A stretch of DNA of 64,000 nucleotides from Bacilli bacterium. GTDB taxonomy: Bacteria > Bacillota_I > Bacilli_A > RF39 > UBA660. A program made the translations under genes and the position numbers. The stretch covers positions 1 to 64,000 of the forward strand of contig JAFSDH010000003.1 of NCBI GenBank assembly GCA_017436345.1, given 5' to 3'. Shown one piece after another: positions 41,890 to 50,564 of this stretch; within the stretch, counting starts at the first letter, position 1, and each line of letters opens with the position of its first letter. The notes under the pieces were generated by a model. That model ran no database searches and was not told where the DNA came from. It worked only from the letters and a program-made list of their open reading frames with translations.

Positions 41890-43623
41890 ATGAGTTATTT
41901 AAAACAAATAGAAAAAGATATAATAAAAGCAATGAATAATATTGGATACGAAGTAGATCAAATTGATTTAACAACATCTAATAGACCAGAACTAGGAGAT
42001 TATCAAATTAATGATGCGATGAAATTAGCTAAAGCTTATCATCAAAATCCTAGAGAAATAGCTGAAAAAATTAAAACAGAATTAGAAAAAGATTATAGAT
42101 TTGAAAATATTAATATAGCTGGACCTGGTTTTATTAATATATCAATTTCAAGTCAAGCATTAGTAGAATTTTTAAATGAATTGAATACAGATGTAAGAAA
42201 AAATCTTGATTCAAAAGGAAAGAAAAAAGTTCTTATTGACTACGGAGGAGCAAATATTGCTAAAACTCTTCATGTAGGACATTTAAGAAGTGCTAATATT
42301 GGTGAAGCACTAAAAAGACTTGCTAAAGCTCTAGATAATGAAGTAATAGCTGACGTACACTTTGGTGATATTGGAAGACAATCAGGAATGGTTATTTCTG
42401 AAATAAAAAGACTTCATCCAGAACTTCCTTATTTTAAAGAAGGATATAATGGTGAAGAAGTAGATTTTACTATAACAGCAGAAGAATTAGGTGAAATTTA
42501 TCCAAGAGCATCAACAGCTGCAAAAGAAAATGAAGAAAGAATGGAAGAAGTTCGTCAAATTACAGCTGAACTTGAAGAAGGACATAAAGGATATATGGCT
42601 CTTTGGACAAAAGTTAAGAATGTATCTATGGAAGATATAAAACAAATTTATATTAAGTTAAATACCGACTTTGACTTATGGGAAGGAGAACTAGATTGTT
42701 ATCCTCATATTCCAGCTACTATAGATTTAATAAAAGACCATTTATATGAAAGTGAAGGAGCATTAGTAATTGATGTTGCTGAAGAAACAGATAATAGTCC
42801 AATGCCACCACTAGTAGTTATTAAAAGTAATGGTGCAACTTTATATGCAACTCGTGAATTAGCAACAATTTATTCAAGAATTAAAAGATTTGAATTAGAT
42901 GAAATGTGGTATGTAACTGATTTTAGACAAGGACTATATTTTGAACAAGTATTTAGAGCAAGTAAAAAATCAGGATTAGTAAAACCAGAACTAGAATTTA
43001 AACATTTAGGATTTGGTACTATGAATGGGCCTGATGGTAAACCATTTAAAACAAGAGATGGTGGAGTAATGGATCTAAAATCTTTAATAGACTTAATTTT
43101 AGTAGAAACAACTGCTAGATTAAATCCTAATATTACAGATGAAACTGAAAGAAAAGAAATAGCAGAAAAAATAGCAATAGCGGCATTAAAGTACGCAGAT
43201 TTCTTGCCATTTAGAACAACAGATTATATATTTGAACCATCAAAATTCTCTGATTTAGAAGGAAAGACAGGACCATATCTACTTTATTCAACAATAAGAA
43301 TGAAATCTCTTTTAAATAAAGCAGATACAAATGATTTTGATATTAAAGTTTTAGAGAATAAAACAGATAGAGAAATAGCTATAACATTATTAAACTTACC
43401 TGAAGTAATTGATAAAGCCTATGAAGTAAAATCATTAAATGATATAGCTGATTACTTATACAAATTAACAAGTGTTTATAACAAATTCTACGCTGAAAAT
43501 AGAATTTTAACAGAAGAAGATCAAGATAAAAAAGAATCTTGGTTAACATTAACAAAGATTGTTAAACAAACAAATGAAATGCTACTTGATATACTAGGAA
43601 TAGAAGTTCCTGAAAAAATGTAA
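41890..43623 (+). CDS. argS: Arginyl-tRNA synthetase
   Basis: 577 aa. The ATG at 41890 has CGGAGG 5-6 nt upstream; upstream in-frame codons lie in ywiB. N-terminal Arg-S domain, then VLIDYGGANIAKTLHVGHLRS (HIGH variant HVGH), GFGTMNGPDGKPFKTRDGGVM (KMSKS-like region without the canonical lysines, normal for ArgRS), and a DALR anticodon domain. Full length. Confidence 0.96.
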   Translation: MSYLKQIEKDIIKAMNNIGYEVDQIDLTTSNRPELGDYQINDAMKLAKAYHQNPREIAEKIKTELEKDYRFENINIAGPGFINISISSQALVEFLNELNTDVRKNLDSKGKKKVLIDYGGANIAKTLHVGHLRSANIGEALKRLAKALDNEVIADVHFGDIGRQSGMVISEIKRLHPELPYFKEGYNGEEVDFTITAEELGEIYPRASTAAKENEERMEEVRQITAELEEGHKGYMALWTKVKNVSMEDIKQIYIKLNTDFDLWEGELDCYPHIPATIDLIKDHLYESEGALVIDVAEETDNSPMPPLVVIKSNGATLYATRELATIYSRIKRFELDEMWYVTDFRQGLYFEQVFRASKKSGLVKPELEFKHLGFGTMNGPDGKPFKTRDGGVMDLKSLIDLILVETTARLNPNITDETERKEIAEKIAIAALKYADFLPFRTTDYIFEPSKFSDLEGKTGPYLLYSTIRMKSLLNKADTNDFDIKVLENKTDREIAITLLNLPEVIDKAYEVKSLNDIADYLYKLTSVYNKFYAENRILTEEDQDKKESWLTLTKIVKQTNEMLLDILGIEVPEKM

Positions 43624-43732
43624 AAAATATGTTGCTTTTACTAAAGAATAATGATATAAAAGATTAAGGATTTATTAAGTCCAAGCAAATGTATAAAGAA
43701 CACATATAATGTTTACCGTAGGAGGAATGAAC

Positions 43733-44188
43733 ATGAGTATTAAAGATTTGTCTAAAGACGAATTAGAATTATATTCACACAAAGATTTAACAAATATGCT
43801 TTTAGCAGAAAAAGGTGCAATGAATACTGTTGATTTGTTTAGAGAAATTACAACGTTATTAGAATTACCTAATAGTGTTTTTGAAAATAAAATTGCAGAT
43901 TATTACACTACATTAACCACTGATAAACGATTTATTATGTTAGAAGATGGAAAATGGGACTTACGAGACAATCATACATCTGACAAAATGGTAACTGTTG
44001 CTGATTCAGATGATGAAGAAGAAGTTGAAGAAGAAGAATCTGAAATAAAAGATGAATCTAGTTTAGATGATGAAAATGAAGAAGATTACGATTCAGCAAG
44101 AAATGATGAAGATTTTGATGATTCAACAGATGAAGACTTAAAAGACTTAGTAATTATTGACGAAGATGAACTAGAATTAGAAGAATAA
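43733..44188 (+). CDS. rpoE: DNA-directed RNA polymerase subunit delta
   Basis: 151 aa. N-terminal HARE-HTH domain (YSHKDLTNMLLAEKGAMNTVDLFREIT, IADYYTTLTTDKRFIMLEDGKWDLR) and a disordered acidic tail of almost only Glu/Asp. Delta lowers non-specific RNA polymerase binding and aids recycling in Bacilli. ATG at 43733 chosen (AGGAGG 7 nt before); 43727 is possible. An acidic delta tail is characteristic of Bacilli and argues for that class. Confidence 0.94.
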   Translation: MSIKDLSKDELELYSHKDLTNMLLAEKGAMNTVDLFREITTLLELPNSVFENKIADYYTTLTTDKRFIMLEDGKWDLRDNHTSDKMVTVADSDDEEEVEEEESEIKDESSLDDENEEDYDSARNDEDFDDSTDEDLKDLVIIDEDELELEE

Positions 44189-44233
44189 TTTTAGTTCTTT
44201 TAATTTGTAGTAGGAAATATTTAACTTTAATGT

Positions 44234-44239
44234 TATAAT
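44234..44239 (+). promoter_or_regulatory. -10 element of the prfA operon promoter
   Basis: TATAAT with a TGT extension (TGTTATAAT, 44231-44239), about 47 bp before the prfA ATG. Confidence 0.5.
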
Positions 44240-44285
44240 ATGCGTAGATATTTTTTGAAATTGACTTTAAAAAGGAGAGAGAAAT

Positions 44286-45347
44286 ATGATTGAAAGACTT
44301 GAAATAATTAAAGCCAAATATGATGAATTGCAAGCTGAATTAATGAAACCAGAAACTTTATCAAATGTAAATAAAACAACTGAATTATCTAGAGAAATAG
44401 CTTCACTTGAAGAAACAGTTGCTTGTTATAAAAGATACATGGAAGTAGAACAACAAATTAAGGAAGCTAAAGAACTTGCTAAAGATCCTGAACTTGGAGA
44501 AATGGCTAGAATGGAACTTGAAGAATTAAATGAAGAACATACTAATCTTGAAAAAAGAATAGAGATTTTACTGATTCCAAAAGACCCTAACGATGGTAAG
44601 AATATTATTATGGAAATTCGTGGAGCTGCTGGTGGTGATGAAGCTAATATCTTTGCTGGGGACTTATATAGAATGTATACAAGATATGCTGAAAAACAAG
44701 GATTTAAAATCGAAGTTCTTAACTTAATAGAAGGAACTGCTGGTGGATTTTCACAAGTAGAATTTATGATTAAAGGTGCTAATGTCTATTCTAAATTAAA
44801 ATACGAAAGTGGTTCTCATAGGGTACAAAGGGTTCCAGAAACAGAATCTCAAGGAAGAATTCAAACTTCAACAGCTACTGTCTTAGTAATGCCAGAAGTT
44901 GAAGATATTAGTATTGAAATTAATCCAAATGATTTAAGAATCGATGTTTACTGTGCTAGTGGTCATGGTGGTCAAGGTGTAAATACAACCCCATCTGCTG
45001 TAAGAATTACACACCTACCAACTAATACTGTTGTAACATGTCAAAATGAACGTAGCCAAATTCAAAACAAAGAACAAGCTATGAAAGTATTAAAAGCAAG
45101 ACTTTATGAAGCAGAACAAGCTAAACAAGATGCTGAAGTTGGTAGTGAAAGAAAAAGTAAGGTTGGTTCAGGAGACAGATCTGAAAAGATTCGTACATAT
45201 AACTATCCTCAAAACCGTGTAACAGATCATCGAATTGGTTATACAACTAATTCATTAGATCGTGTTATGAATGGTGCTTTAGATGATATTATTGAAGCTT
45301 TAATTACAGAAGATCAAAGAAGAAAATTAGAAGGAACAGAAGAATAA
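44286..45347 (+). CDS. prfA: Peptide chain release factor 1
   Basis: 353 aa. Terminates at UAA/UAG. GGQ motif in ASGHGGQGVNTTPSAVRITHLPT (~225-245), and HRVQRVPETESQGRIQTSTATV preceding it, are typical of RF1. Operon with prmC (overlap by one base), whose product methylates the GGQ glutamine. AGGAGAG start. Confidence 0.97.
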   Translation: MIERLEIIKAKYDELQAELMKPETLSNVNKTTELSREIASLEETVACYKRYMEVEQQIKEAKELAKDPELGEMARMELEELNEEHTNLEKRIEILLIPKDPNDGKNIIMEIRGAAGGDEANIFAGDLYRMYTRYAEKQGFKIEVLNLIEGTAGGFSQVEFMIKGANVYSKLKYESGSHRVQRVPETESQGRIQTSTATVLVMPEVEDISIEINPNDLRIDVYCASGHGGQGVNTTPSAVRITHLPTNTVVTCQNERSQIQNKEQAMKVLKARLYEAEQAKQDAEVGSERKSKVGSGDRSEKIRTYNYPQNRVTDHRIGYTTNSLDRVMNGALDDIIEALITEDQRRKLEGTEE

Positions 45348-46168
45348 TGAAAGTAGATGATTTAATTGTCTATGGAAAAAGTAAGGTTCATTCTGATTTA
45401 GCTAAAATGTTACTAGCTGACTTAATGGATATAAATTCATTAGAATTATTAACTATTTTAGATCGCGAAGTATCAAGTGATATAGAAAAAGAATATAAGT
45501 TTCGTGTTGATGAGCTTAGAAAAGGTCGACCTATTCAATATATAATTGGTAATGTTAACTTTTGTGGAAATATTCTAGAGATTAATGAAAATGTTTTAAT
45601 ACCAAGATTTGAAACAGAACAATTAGTAGTTAACACTGTTGAAAAAATAAAAGAATTATGGCCTAATCAATCTATTGATTTAATTGATTTGGGAACAGGC
45701 AGTGGTGCTATTGGTTTATCAATTAAAAAGAAATTACCCAATGTAAATGTAACACTTTTAGACATAAGTGAAAAAGCTCTTGAAGTAGCTAAAAAAAATG
45801 CTACTAATCTCAATATAAATGTTAAATATATTTTAAATGATATGTTAGAAAATCTTGCTAATAAATACGATGTAATAGTATCTAATCCTCCATATATTAA
45901 AACGAATGAAGAAATAGAAGATATTGTTAAAAATAATGAGCCTCATTTAGCTTTATATGCAGGAGATGATGGATTAGATTGTTATCGAAAAATTCTTAGT
46001 CATGTTAAAGAAAATATTAATAACAAATATTTAATAGCTTTTGAAATAGGAGACACTCAAAAAGAAGATTTATATAAATTAGCAGAAGAATTTTTAACAA
46101 ACTATAATATAGAATGTGTTAAAGATTTCTCGAGTAGAGATAGAATGATATTTATTTGGAATAAATAA
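45347..46168 (+). CDS. prmC: Release factor glutamine methyltransferase
   Basis: 273 aa. N5-methylates the Gln of the GGQ motif in release factors. GRPIQYIIGNVNFCG, LIPRFETEQLV, DLGTGSGAIGLSI (SAM motif I) and SNPPYIK (motif IV). The order prfA-prmC-spoIIR matches Bacillus. A hairpin terminator covers the final codons. Confidence 0.96.
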   Translation: MKVDDLIVYGKSKVHSDLAKMLLADLMDINSLELLTILDREVSSDIEKEYKFRVDELRKGRPIQYIIGNVNFCGNILEINENVLIPRFETEQLVVNTVEKIKELWPNQSIDLIDLGTGSGAIGLSIKKKLPNVNVTLLDISEKALEVAKKNATNLNINVKYILNDMLENLANKYDVIVSNPPYIKTNEEIEDIVKNNEPHLALYAGDDGLDCYRKILSHVKENINNKYLIAFEIGDTQKEDLYKLAEEFLTNYNIECVKDFSSRDRMIFIWNK

Positions 46169-46180
46169 ATATCTTTTTTT
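46147..46180 (+). terminator. prfA-prmC terminator
   Basis: GATATTTATTT (46147-46157) pairs perfectly with AAATAAATATC (46163-46173), then T7. It separates housekeeping transcription from spoIIR. Confidence 0.85.
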
Positions 46181-46217
46181 GTATAAAAAATTATAAAATA
46201 ACCATTATTATAATGGT
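46181..46217 (+). promoter_or_regulatory. spoIIR upstream element and occluding palindrome
   Basis: GTATAAAA (46181-46188), 13 bp, CCA, 3 bp, TTATAATG (46208-46215): the same arrangement precedes spoIIQ. ACCATTAT (46201-46208) and ATAATGGT (46210-46217) form a palindrome that includes TATAAT and the start of the GGTGAT ribosome-binding site. Confidence 0.6.
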
Positions 46218-46223
46218 GATACT

Positions 46224-46745
46224 ATGAAAAAAATAATGATACTTTTAGCAGTAATAATTACACCTTTTGTATTTGCTAAGAATTTAGAAGAAGAAACAAT
46301 TATTATTCCAAATGAATCAATAAGAATAAGGGTTATCGCAAACTCTAATTCTTTATCTGATCAAATAGAAAAGAATAATATTAAAAATATATTACAATCA
46401 TATTTAGATGAAAAACTAAAAACTTCAAAAAGTATTGAAGAAACTGACTATATTATTAAAAAAAGTCTAAATGAAATAAGAACGCAAGTAGAAAAAATAT
46501 TAAAAGAAAATAATTCAATTAATGGAGTTAATGTTCGTTATGGTAAAAATTTTTTCCCCAAAAAAGAATATAAAGGTATAACTTATGAAAGTGGAATGTA
46601 TGATTCATTAGTAATAACAATAGGAGAAGGCAAAGGAAATAATTGGTGGTGTGTATTATTTCCACCATTATGTTTAGTAGATGAAGATATGGAAGATCAA
46701 GAATATAAGTTATATATAAAAGAAGTGATTGAAAAATTTAAATAA
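46224..46745 (+). CDS. spoIIR: Stage II sporulation protein R
   Basis: 173 aa. Forespore-made, exported signal that triggers pro-sigma-E processing by SpoIIGA in Bacillus. Signal peptide MKKIMILLAVIITPFVFA. Family blocks: NESIRIRVIANSNSLSDQ, EKNNIKNILQSYL, GVNVRYGKNFFPKKEYKGITYESGMYDSLVITIGEGKGNNWWCVLFPPLCLVD. The last of these is near-diagnostic. Adjacent to prfA-prmC as in Bacillus. GGTGAT ribosome-binding site. Confidence 0.94.
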   Translation: MKKIMILLAVIITPFVFAKNLEEETIIIPNESIRIRVIANSNSLSDQIEKNNIKNILQSYLDEKLKTSKSIEETDYIIKKSLNEIRTQVEKILKENNSINGVNVRYGKNFFPKKEYKGITYESGMYDSLVITIGEGKGNNWWCVLFPPLCLVDEDMEDQEYKLYIKEVIEKFK

Positions 46746-46757
46746 ATTAAATATCAG

Positions 46758-46790
46758 AACATAGAATTATATAGGTGATTCTATGTTTTT
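46758..46790 (+). promoter_or_regulatory. Hairpin spanning the mntP start: spoIIR terminator and mntP translation block
   Basis: AACATAGAAT (46758-46767) and ATTCTATGTT (46778-46787), a perfect 10-bp stem, with TATATAGGTG in the loop (including the ribosome-binding site) and the mntP ATG (46783-46785) in the right arm. Six T residues run through 46786-46791, followed by ATTAT. Confidence 0.68.
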
Positions 46791-47307
46791 TATTATAAAT
46801 TTTTTAACAGCATTAGCATTAAGTCTTGATGCTTTTTCTTTATCAATAATATATGGAACAATAATTAGAGAAAAAAATAAAAGACTAATACTTGCGATAA
46901 GTGTTGGTTTATTTCATTTTTTTATGCCATTATTAGGATATTTATTAGGAAATATATTTGTATTAAATTTAATAAAAAATACTAATATAATTTCTTTTAT
47001 TATATTTATATTTTTAGGATTAGAAATGTTTTTTAATAAAGATGAAGAACAAATAATATCTTTAACAAAAGCAACCAATATTTTACTATTTGCATTTACT
47101 GTTAGTATTGATAGTTTTAGTGTAGGAATAGTTTTATCAAATAAAAATATCTTAATTCCCATTATGTTATTTTCAACAGTAAGTTTTTTATTTACGTTCG
47201 TAGGATTAGTTATTGGTAATAAGCTAGACAAACTATTAGGGAAATATACAACTAAATTAGGAGGATTAATTTTAATTCTGTTATCTTTCTATTATTTATT
47301 TACATAA
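46783..47307 (+). CDS. mntP: MntP-family manganese efflux pump
   Basis: 174 aa, six hydrophobic helices. Duplicated signature ALALSLDAFSLSIIYG (~8-22) and FAFTVSIDSFSVGI (~105-118) with the conserved Asp residues. Exports Mn2+. In Bacillus mntP (ywlD) lies close to spoIIR, agreeing with the order here. No yybP-ykoY Mn riboswitch fits in the 37-bp gap. Confidence 0.88.
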   Translation: MFFIINFLTALALSLDAFSLSIIYGTIIREKNKRLILAISVGLFHFFMPLLGYLLGNIFVLNLIKNTNIISFIIFIFLGLEMFFNKDEEQIISLTKATNILLFAFTVSIDSFSVGIVLSNKNILIPIMLFSTVSFLFTFVGLVIGNKLDKLLGKYTTKLGGLILILLSFYYLFT

Positions 47308-47387
47308 CAAGACACCCATTTTCCTTTATTTTATTGATTATATCTTGCTTTGTTGATAAAATTAAATCAAGAAAGAATGGTGATAAA

Positions 47388-48230
47388 ATGTTAGTAAATG
47401 GTAATAAAATATTACAAGATGCTAAAAAAGGAAAATATGCTGTTCCTCAATTTAATATAAACAACTTGGAATGGACTAAAAATATATTAGAAGAATGTGA
47501 AAATTTAAATATAGCTGTAATTTTAGGAGTAAGTGAAGGTGCTGCTAAATATATGGGTGGATATAAAGTTGTAGCGGATATGGTTAAGGCATTGATGGAA
47601 GAATTAAATATAACAATTCCTGTTTGTTTACACTTAGACCATGGTTCTAGTTTTGAAAGTTGTAAGAAGGCTATAGATGCGGGTTTCTCATCAGTTATGA
47701 TCGATGCATCTAAACATGAATTAGAGGAAAATATAAGAATTACTAAAGAAGTAGTTGATTATGCTCATAGTAAAGATGTAACAGTAGAAGCAGAAGTAGG
47801 ACATATTGGTGGAACTGAAGATAATGTAACTGCAACTTCTTCAAATGCTACATTAGAAGATTGCTTAACATTAGTAAATGGTTCAAATATAGACTCATTA
47901 GCTCCAGCTTTAGGAAGCGTGCATGGTCTATATAAAGGAGAACCAAATTTAGATTTTGAAACAATGGCTGAAATTAATGAAAATTTATCTATCCCATTAG
48001 TATTACATGGTGGTACTGGAATTCCAGATTATGATATTAAAAAAGCAATTAGTTGTGGTATCAGTAAAATAAATATAAATACTGAATTACAAATTGCATG
48101 GCATGACGCTGTTAAAAAATTCATTTCTGAAAATCCAGATGCTTATGATCCTAGAAAAGTAATAGGAAGTGGTAAAGAAGCAATGAAGGCTAAAGTAAGA
48201 GAAAAAGTAGAAATGTTTAATAACAAATAA
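47388..48230 (+). CDS. fba: Class II fructose-bisphosphate aldolase
   Basis: 280 aa from the ATG at 47388; family start MLVNGNKILQDAKKGKYAVPQFNINNLEW. Zinc ligands in CLHLDHGSSFESC (His, Asp) and VLHGGTGIP (His), and EAEVGHIGG. Glycolysis and gluconeogenesis. Next to murA as fbaA lies near murAB in Bacillus; the tal, glpX and rho genes usually found between or after them are missing here. Confidence 0.95.
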   Translation: MLVNGNKILQDAKKGKYAVPQFNINNLEWTKNILEECENLNIAVILGVSEGAAKYMGGYKVVADMVKALMEELNITIPVCLHLDHGSSFESCKKAIDAGFSSVMIDASKHELEENIRITKEVVDYAHSKDVTVEAEVGHIGGTEDNVTATSSNATLEDCLTLVNGSNIDSLAPALGSVHGLYKGEPNLDFETMAEINENLSIPLVLHGGTGIPDYDIKKAISCGISKININTELQIAWHDAVKKFISENPDAYDPRKVIGSGKEAMKAKVREKVEMFNNK

Positions 48231-48265
48231 AATAATAACTAATATTATATTGTAGTGGAGGTATT

Positions 48266-49519
48266 ATGAAAGTATTAGAAATAACTGGGGGAAAAGAATT
48301 AAGCGGAACGATTCGTATTAGTGGTGCGAAAAATAGTAGTGTTGCGTTAATCCCTGCTGCAATTTTAGCTGATGATGACGTTACAATATGTAATGTTCCA
48401 GAAATAACAGATACAGATGCTTTAAGTGATATATTATCTTATTTAGGAGCGGAAGTTAGAAGAGCTAGTGAAAGTATCGTTATTAATCCAGAAACAATTG
48501 AGAATAAAGAAATACCAGAAGAACAAGCCAAGAAATTAAGAGCTTCATACTACTTTATGGGAGCCCTTTTAGGTAAATATAAACATGTTGAAATGTATTT
48601 TCCAGGTGGATGTTCAATAGGTCAAAGACCAATAAATTTACACCTAAAAGGATTTGAAGCTTTAGGTGCAACAGTTAGTAATGATGGAAATAAATATATA
48701 GTAGATGCTAAAGAATTAAAAGGAGCTAATATATATTTAGATATAGCATCAGTGGGTGCAACAATAAATATAATGTTAGCAGCAGTTCGTGCTAAAGGAA
48801 AAACAACTATTGATAATGCTGCAAAAGAACCAGAAATAGTTAATGTAGCAACTTTCTTAAATAATATGGGTGCTAAAATTAGTGGTGCTGGAACAAGTGA
48901 AATTATTATTGAAGGAGTAGAATCTTTAAAAGGATGTTTCCATGAAGTAATTCCAGACCGAATTGAAGCTGGTACTTATACAATCATAGGAGCTTTAGTA
49001 GGAAACTATTTAAAAATAGATAATATTATTCCTGAACATATTGAAGCTTTAACATCTAAATTAACAGAAATGGGAATAGAATTAGAAATTGGTTCTGATT
49101 ATTTAATCGTTAATAAATCAGATTCATATAAAAGTGTTAATATTAAAACACTAGTATATCCAGGTTTCCCAACAGACTTACAACAACCTTTTTCAGTTTT
49201 ATTAACAAGAGCAAAAGGAAAATCATCAATTACAGAAACTATTTGGGAAAATAGATTTATGCATATTCCATATTTGAATAAAATGGGAGCAAATATTACA
49301 GTTGATGGTATGAAAGCTGAAATTATGGGACCTACTAAACTAACTGGTTGTGAAGTAGAAGCAACTGATTTAAGAGCTGGTGCTGCCATGGTAGCCGCTG
49401 CTTTATCGGCTGAAGGTACAACAACAATTACTAATATTAATCATATCTTAAGAGGATATGAAAATATTGTTGAAAAGTTAACTGATGTTGGTGCTAAAAT
49501 AGAATTAAAAGAAATATAA
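48266..49519 (+). CDS. murA: UDP-N-acetylglucosamine 1-carboxyvinyltransferase
   Basis: 417 aa, first committed step of peptidoglycan synthesis. SGAKNSSVALIPAAIL, YFPGGCSIGQRPINLHLKGFEALGA with the fosfomycin-target Cys, and DRIEAGTYTIIGAL. TDLRAGAAMVAAALSAEG near the C-terminus. Probably the MurAB-type copy by synteny. GTGGAGG start. Confidence 0.96.
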   Translation: MKVLEITGGKELSGTIRISGAKNSSVALIPAAILADDDVTICNVPEITDTDALSDILSYLGAEVRRASESIVINPETIENKEIPEEQAKKLRASYYFMGALLGKYKHVEMYFPGGCSIGQRPINLHLKGFEALGATVSNDGNKYIVDAKELKGANIYLDIASVGATINIMLAAVRAKGKTTIDNAAKEPEIVNVATFLNNMGAKISGAGTSEIIIEGVESLKGCFHEVIPDRIEAGTYTIIGALVGNYLKIDNIIPEHIEALTSKLTEMGIELEIGSDYLIVNKSDSYKSVNIKTLVYPGFPTDLQQPFSVLLTRAKGKSSITETIWENRFMHIPYLNKMGANITVDGMKAEIMGPTKLTGCEVEATDLRAGAAMVAAALSAEGTTTITNINHILRGYENIVEKLTDVGAKIELKEI

Positions 49520-49546
49520 TAAAAGTAGAGTAATCTACTTTTTTTA
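49519..49546 (+). terminator. murA terminator
   Basis: AAAAGTAGA/TCTACTTTT with a GTAA loop and T tail, ending just before the ribosome-binding site of the next gene. Confidence 0.9.
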
Positions 49547-49559
49547 ATGAGGTGATATT

Positions 49560-50171
49560 ATTAGTAAACTATCTAAAATAGCCGTACTATTAGTAATCAT
49601 AACTTTAACAATTATTTCAATTTTTATCATATATGAAAAAAATAATCCTAATAAATACACTTATATGTTACTAGGAGATGGTGTTAATAAAGGTAATTAT
49701 TATCAAGAGATAAATAAATTTCTAACTAATCAGAATAAAAATATAGATATGTATAATTACTCTAAAAAAAATTTATCTATAAAAGAATTAACTACTGATT
49801 TAATTTATCAAAATAATCCAACTTTAAAAGAATATTTAATAAAATCTAATTTAATTATTTTATCAATAGGCGAAAAAGAAATAAAAGATAATGAAAGTTT
49901 ATTAAATATTGAAACAGATATGAATAACTTAATACAAGAAATAAAAAAATATAATTATAATATATGTATCTTAAGTAAATATAAAAATAATATAAATGAT
50001 AAGAAAGTATCTGAAATAAATAAAATATATAAAAGTATATCGAAAGAAAATAATTTAATATATATAAATATTGAAAATATACCAATATTAAATAATAATT
50101 ATCCTTCTAAAAAAGGTAATAAAGACATAGGTAACTTGATAGTTAAAGCAATTGACTTAAAATATAAATAA
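49560..50171 (+). CDS. Membrane-anchored SGNH-hydrolase-like protein, probable AUU start
   Basis: 203 aa if begun at ATT 49560; 168 aa from the first ATG (49665). The longer form supplies a signal anchor (IAVLLVIITLTIISIFIIY) and the first strand (NKYTYMLLGDG). GAGGTG (49549-49554) lies 5 nt before the ATT, the same layout as AGGTGATATTATG of rsmA, and an in-frame TGA stands at 49548. The SGNH block I reads LLGDGVN, so the usual nucleophile Ser is Gly. The expected Asp-x-x-His near the end reads YPSKKGN. It is therefore probably catalytically inactive or highly divergent. Fold call moderate. Confidence 0.68.
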   Translation: MSKLSKIAVLLVIITLTIISIFIIYEKNNPNKYTYMLLGDGVNKGNYYQEINKFLTNQNKNIDMYNYSKKNLSIKELTTDLIYQNNPTLKEYLIKSNLIILSIGEKEIKDNESLLNIETDMNNLIQEIKKYNYNICILSKYKNNINDKKVSEINKIYKSISKENNLIYINIENIPILNNNYPSKKGNKDIGNLIVKAIDLKYK

Positions 50172-50176
50172 AAAAC

Positions 50177-50205
50177 TTGCTTTTTAAAAGATTATTTGTT
50201 ATATT
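50177..50205 (+). promoter_or_regulatory. rpmE promoter
   Basis: TTGCTT (50177-50182), a 17-bp spacer and TGTTATATT extended -10 (hexamer 50200-50205). Confidence 0.7.
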
Positions 50206-50224
50206 AAATTAGCAATTATTTTCT

Positions 50225-50243
50225 ATGATTGTAAATCAATCAT
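50225..50243 (+). promoter_or_regulatory. Leader hairpin of rpmE (possible L31 autoregulatory element)
   Basis: ATGATTG and CAATCAT pair perfectly around TAAAT, in the 5' UTR and just ahead of the GGAAGGAGTGG ribosome-binding site. L31 leaders with regulatory hairpins are known in several phyla; equivalence here is inference. Confidence 0.45.
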
Positions 50244-50262
50244 GGCGGAAGGAGTGGAAACT

Positions 50263-50475
50263 ATGAAAGCAGGAATTCATCCAGAATATAAAGATACTAA
50301 AGTTACTTGTGCTTGTGGAGAAACATTCGTTGTTAAATCTACAAAAGACGAAATGCACGTTGAAGTATGTTCTAAATGTCATCCTTTCTATACAGGAAAA
50401 CAAAGTAGAACTTCTCATGCAGGTAACGTAGACAAATTTAATAAAAAATACGGTTTTACTAAAGAAGCTGAATAA
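50263..50475 (+). CDS. rpmE: Ribosomal protein bL31, zinc form
   Basis: 70 aa from the ATG at 50263 (AAGGAGTGG upstream). Zinc-binding cysteines are intact: [10 protein letters not shown] and [14 protein letters not shown], so this is the C+ type, a zinc reserve. Usually follows rho in Bacillota; rho is absent here. Confidence 0.97.
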   Translation: MKAGIHPEYKDTKVTCACGETFVVKSTKDEMHVEVCSKCHPFYTGKQSRTSHAGNVDKFNKKYGFTKEAE

Positions 50476-50482
50476 GAAAAAG

Positions 50483-50508
50483 AAAAGAGAAAAAATTCTC
50501 TTTTTTTA
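50483..50508 (+). terminator. rpmE terminator
   Basis: AAAAGAGAA/TTCTCTTTT with an AAAA loop and T tail. Confidence 0.9.
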
Positions 50509-50564
50509 TTGCCAAAAACCTCTAGAGAAAATATAATAAAATTATAATAATAAGGAGGAGTAAG

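Noticed and set aside
43624-43732. Riboswitch or small gene between argS and rpoE
   Set aside because: The gap holds only AT-rich sequence with TATAAT at 43705-43710; no stable conserved structure or reading frame seen.
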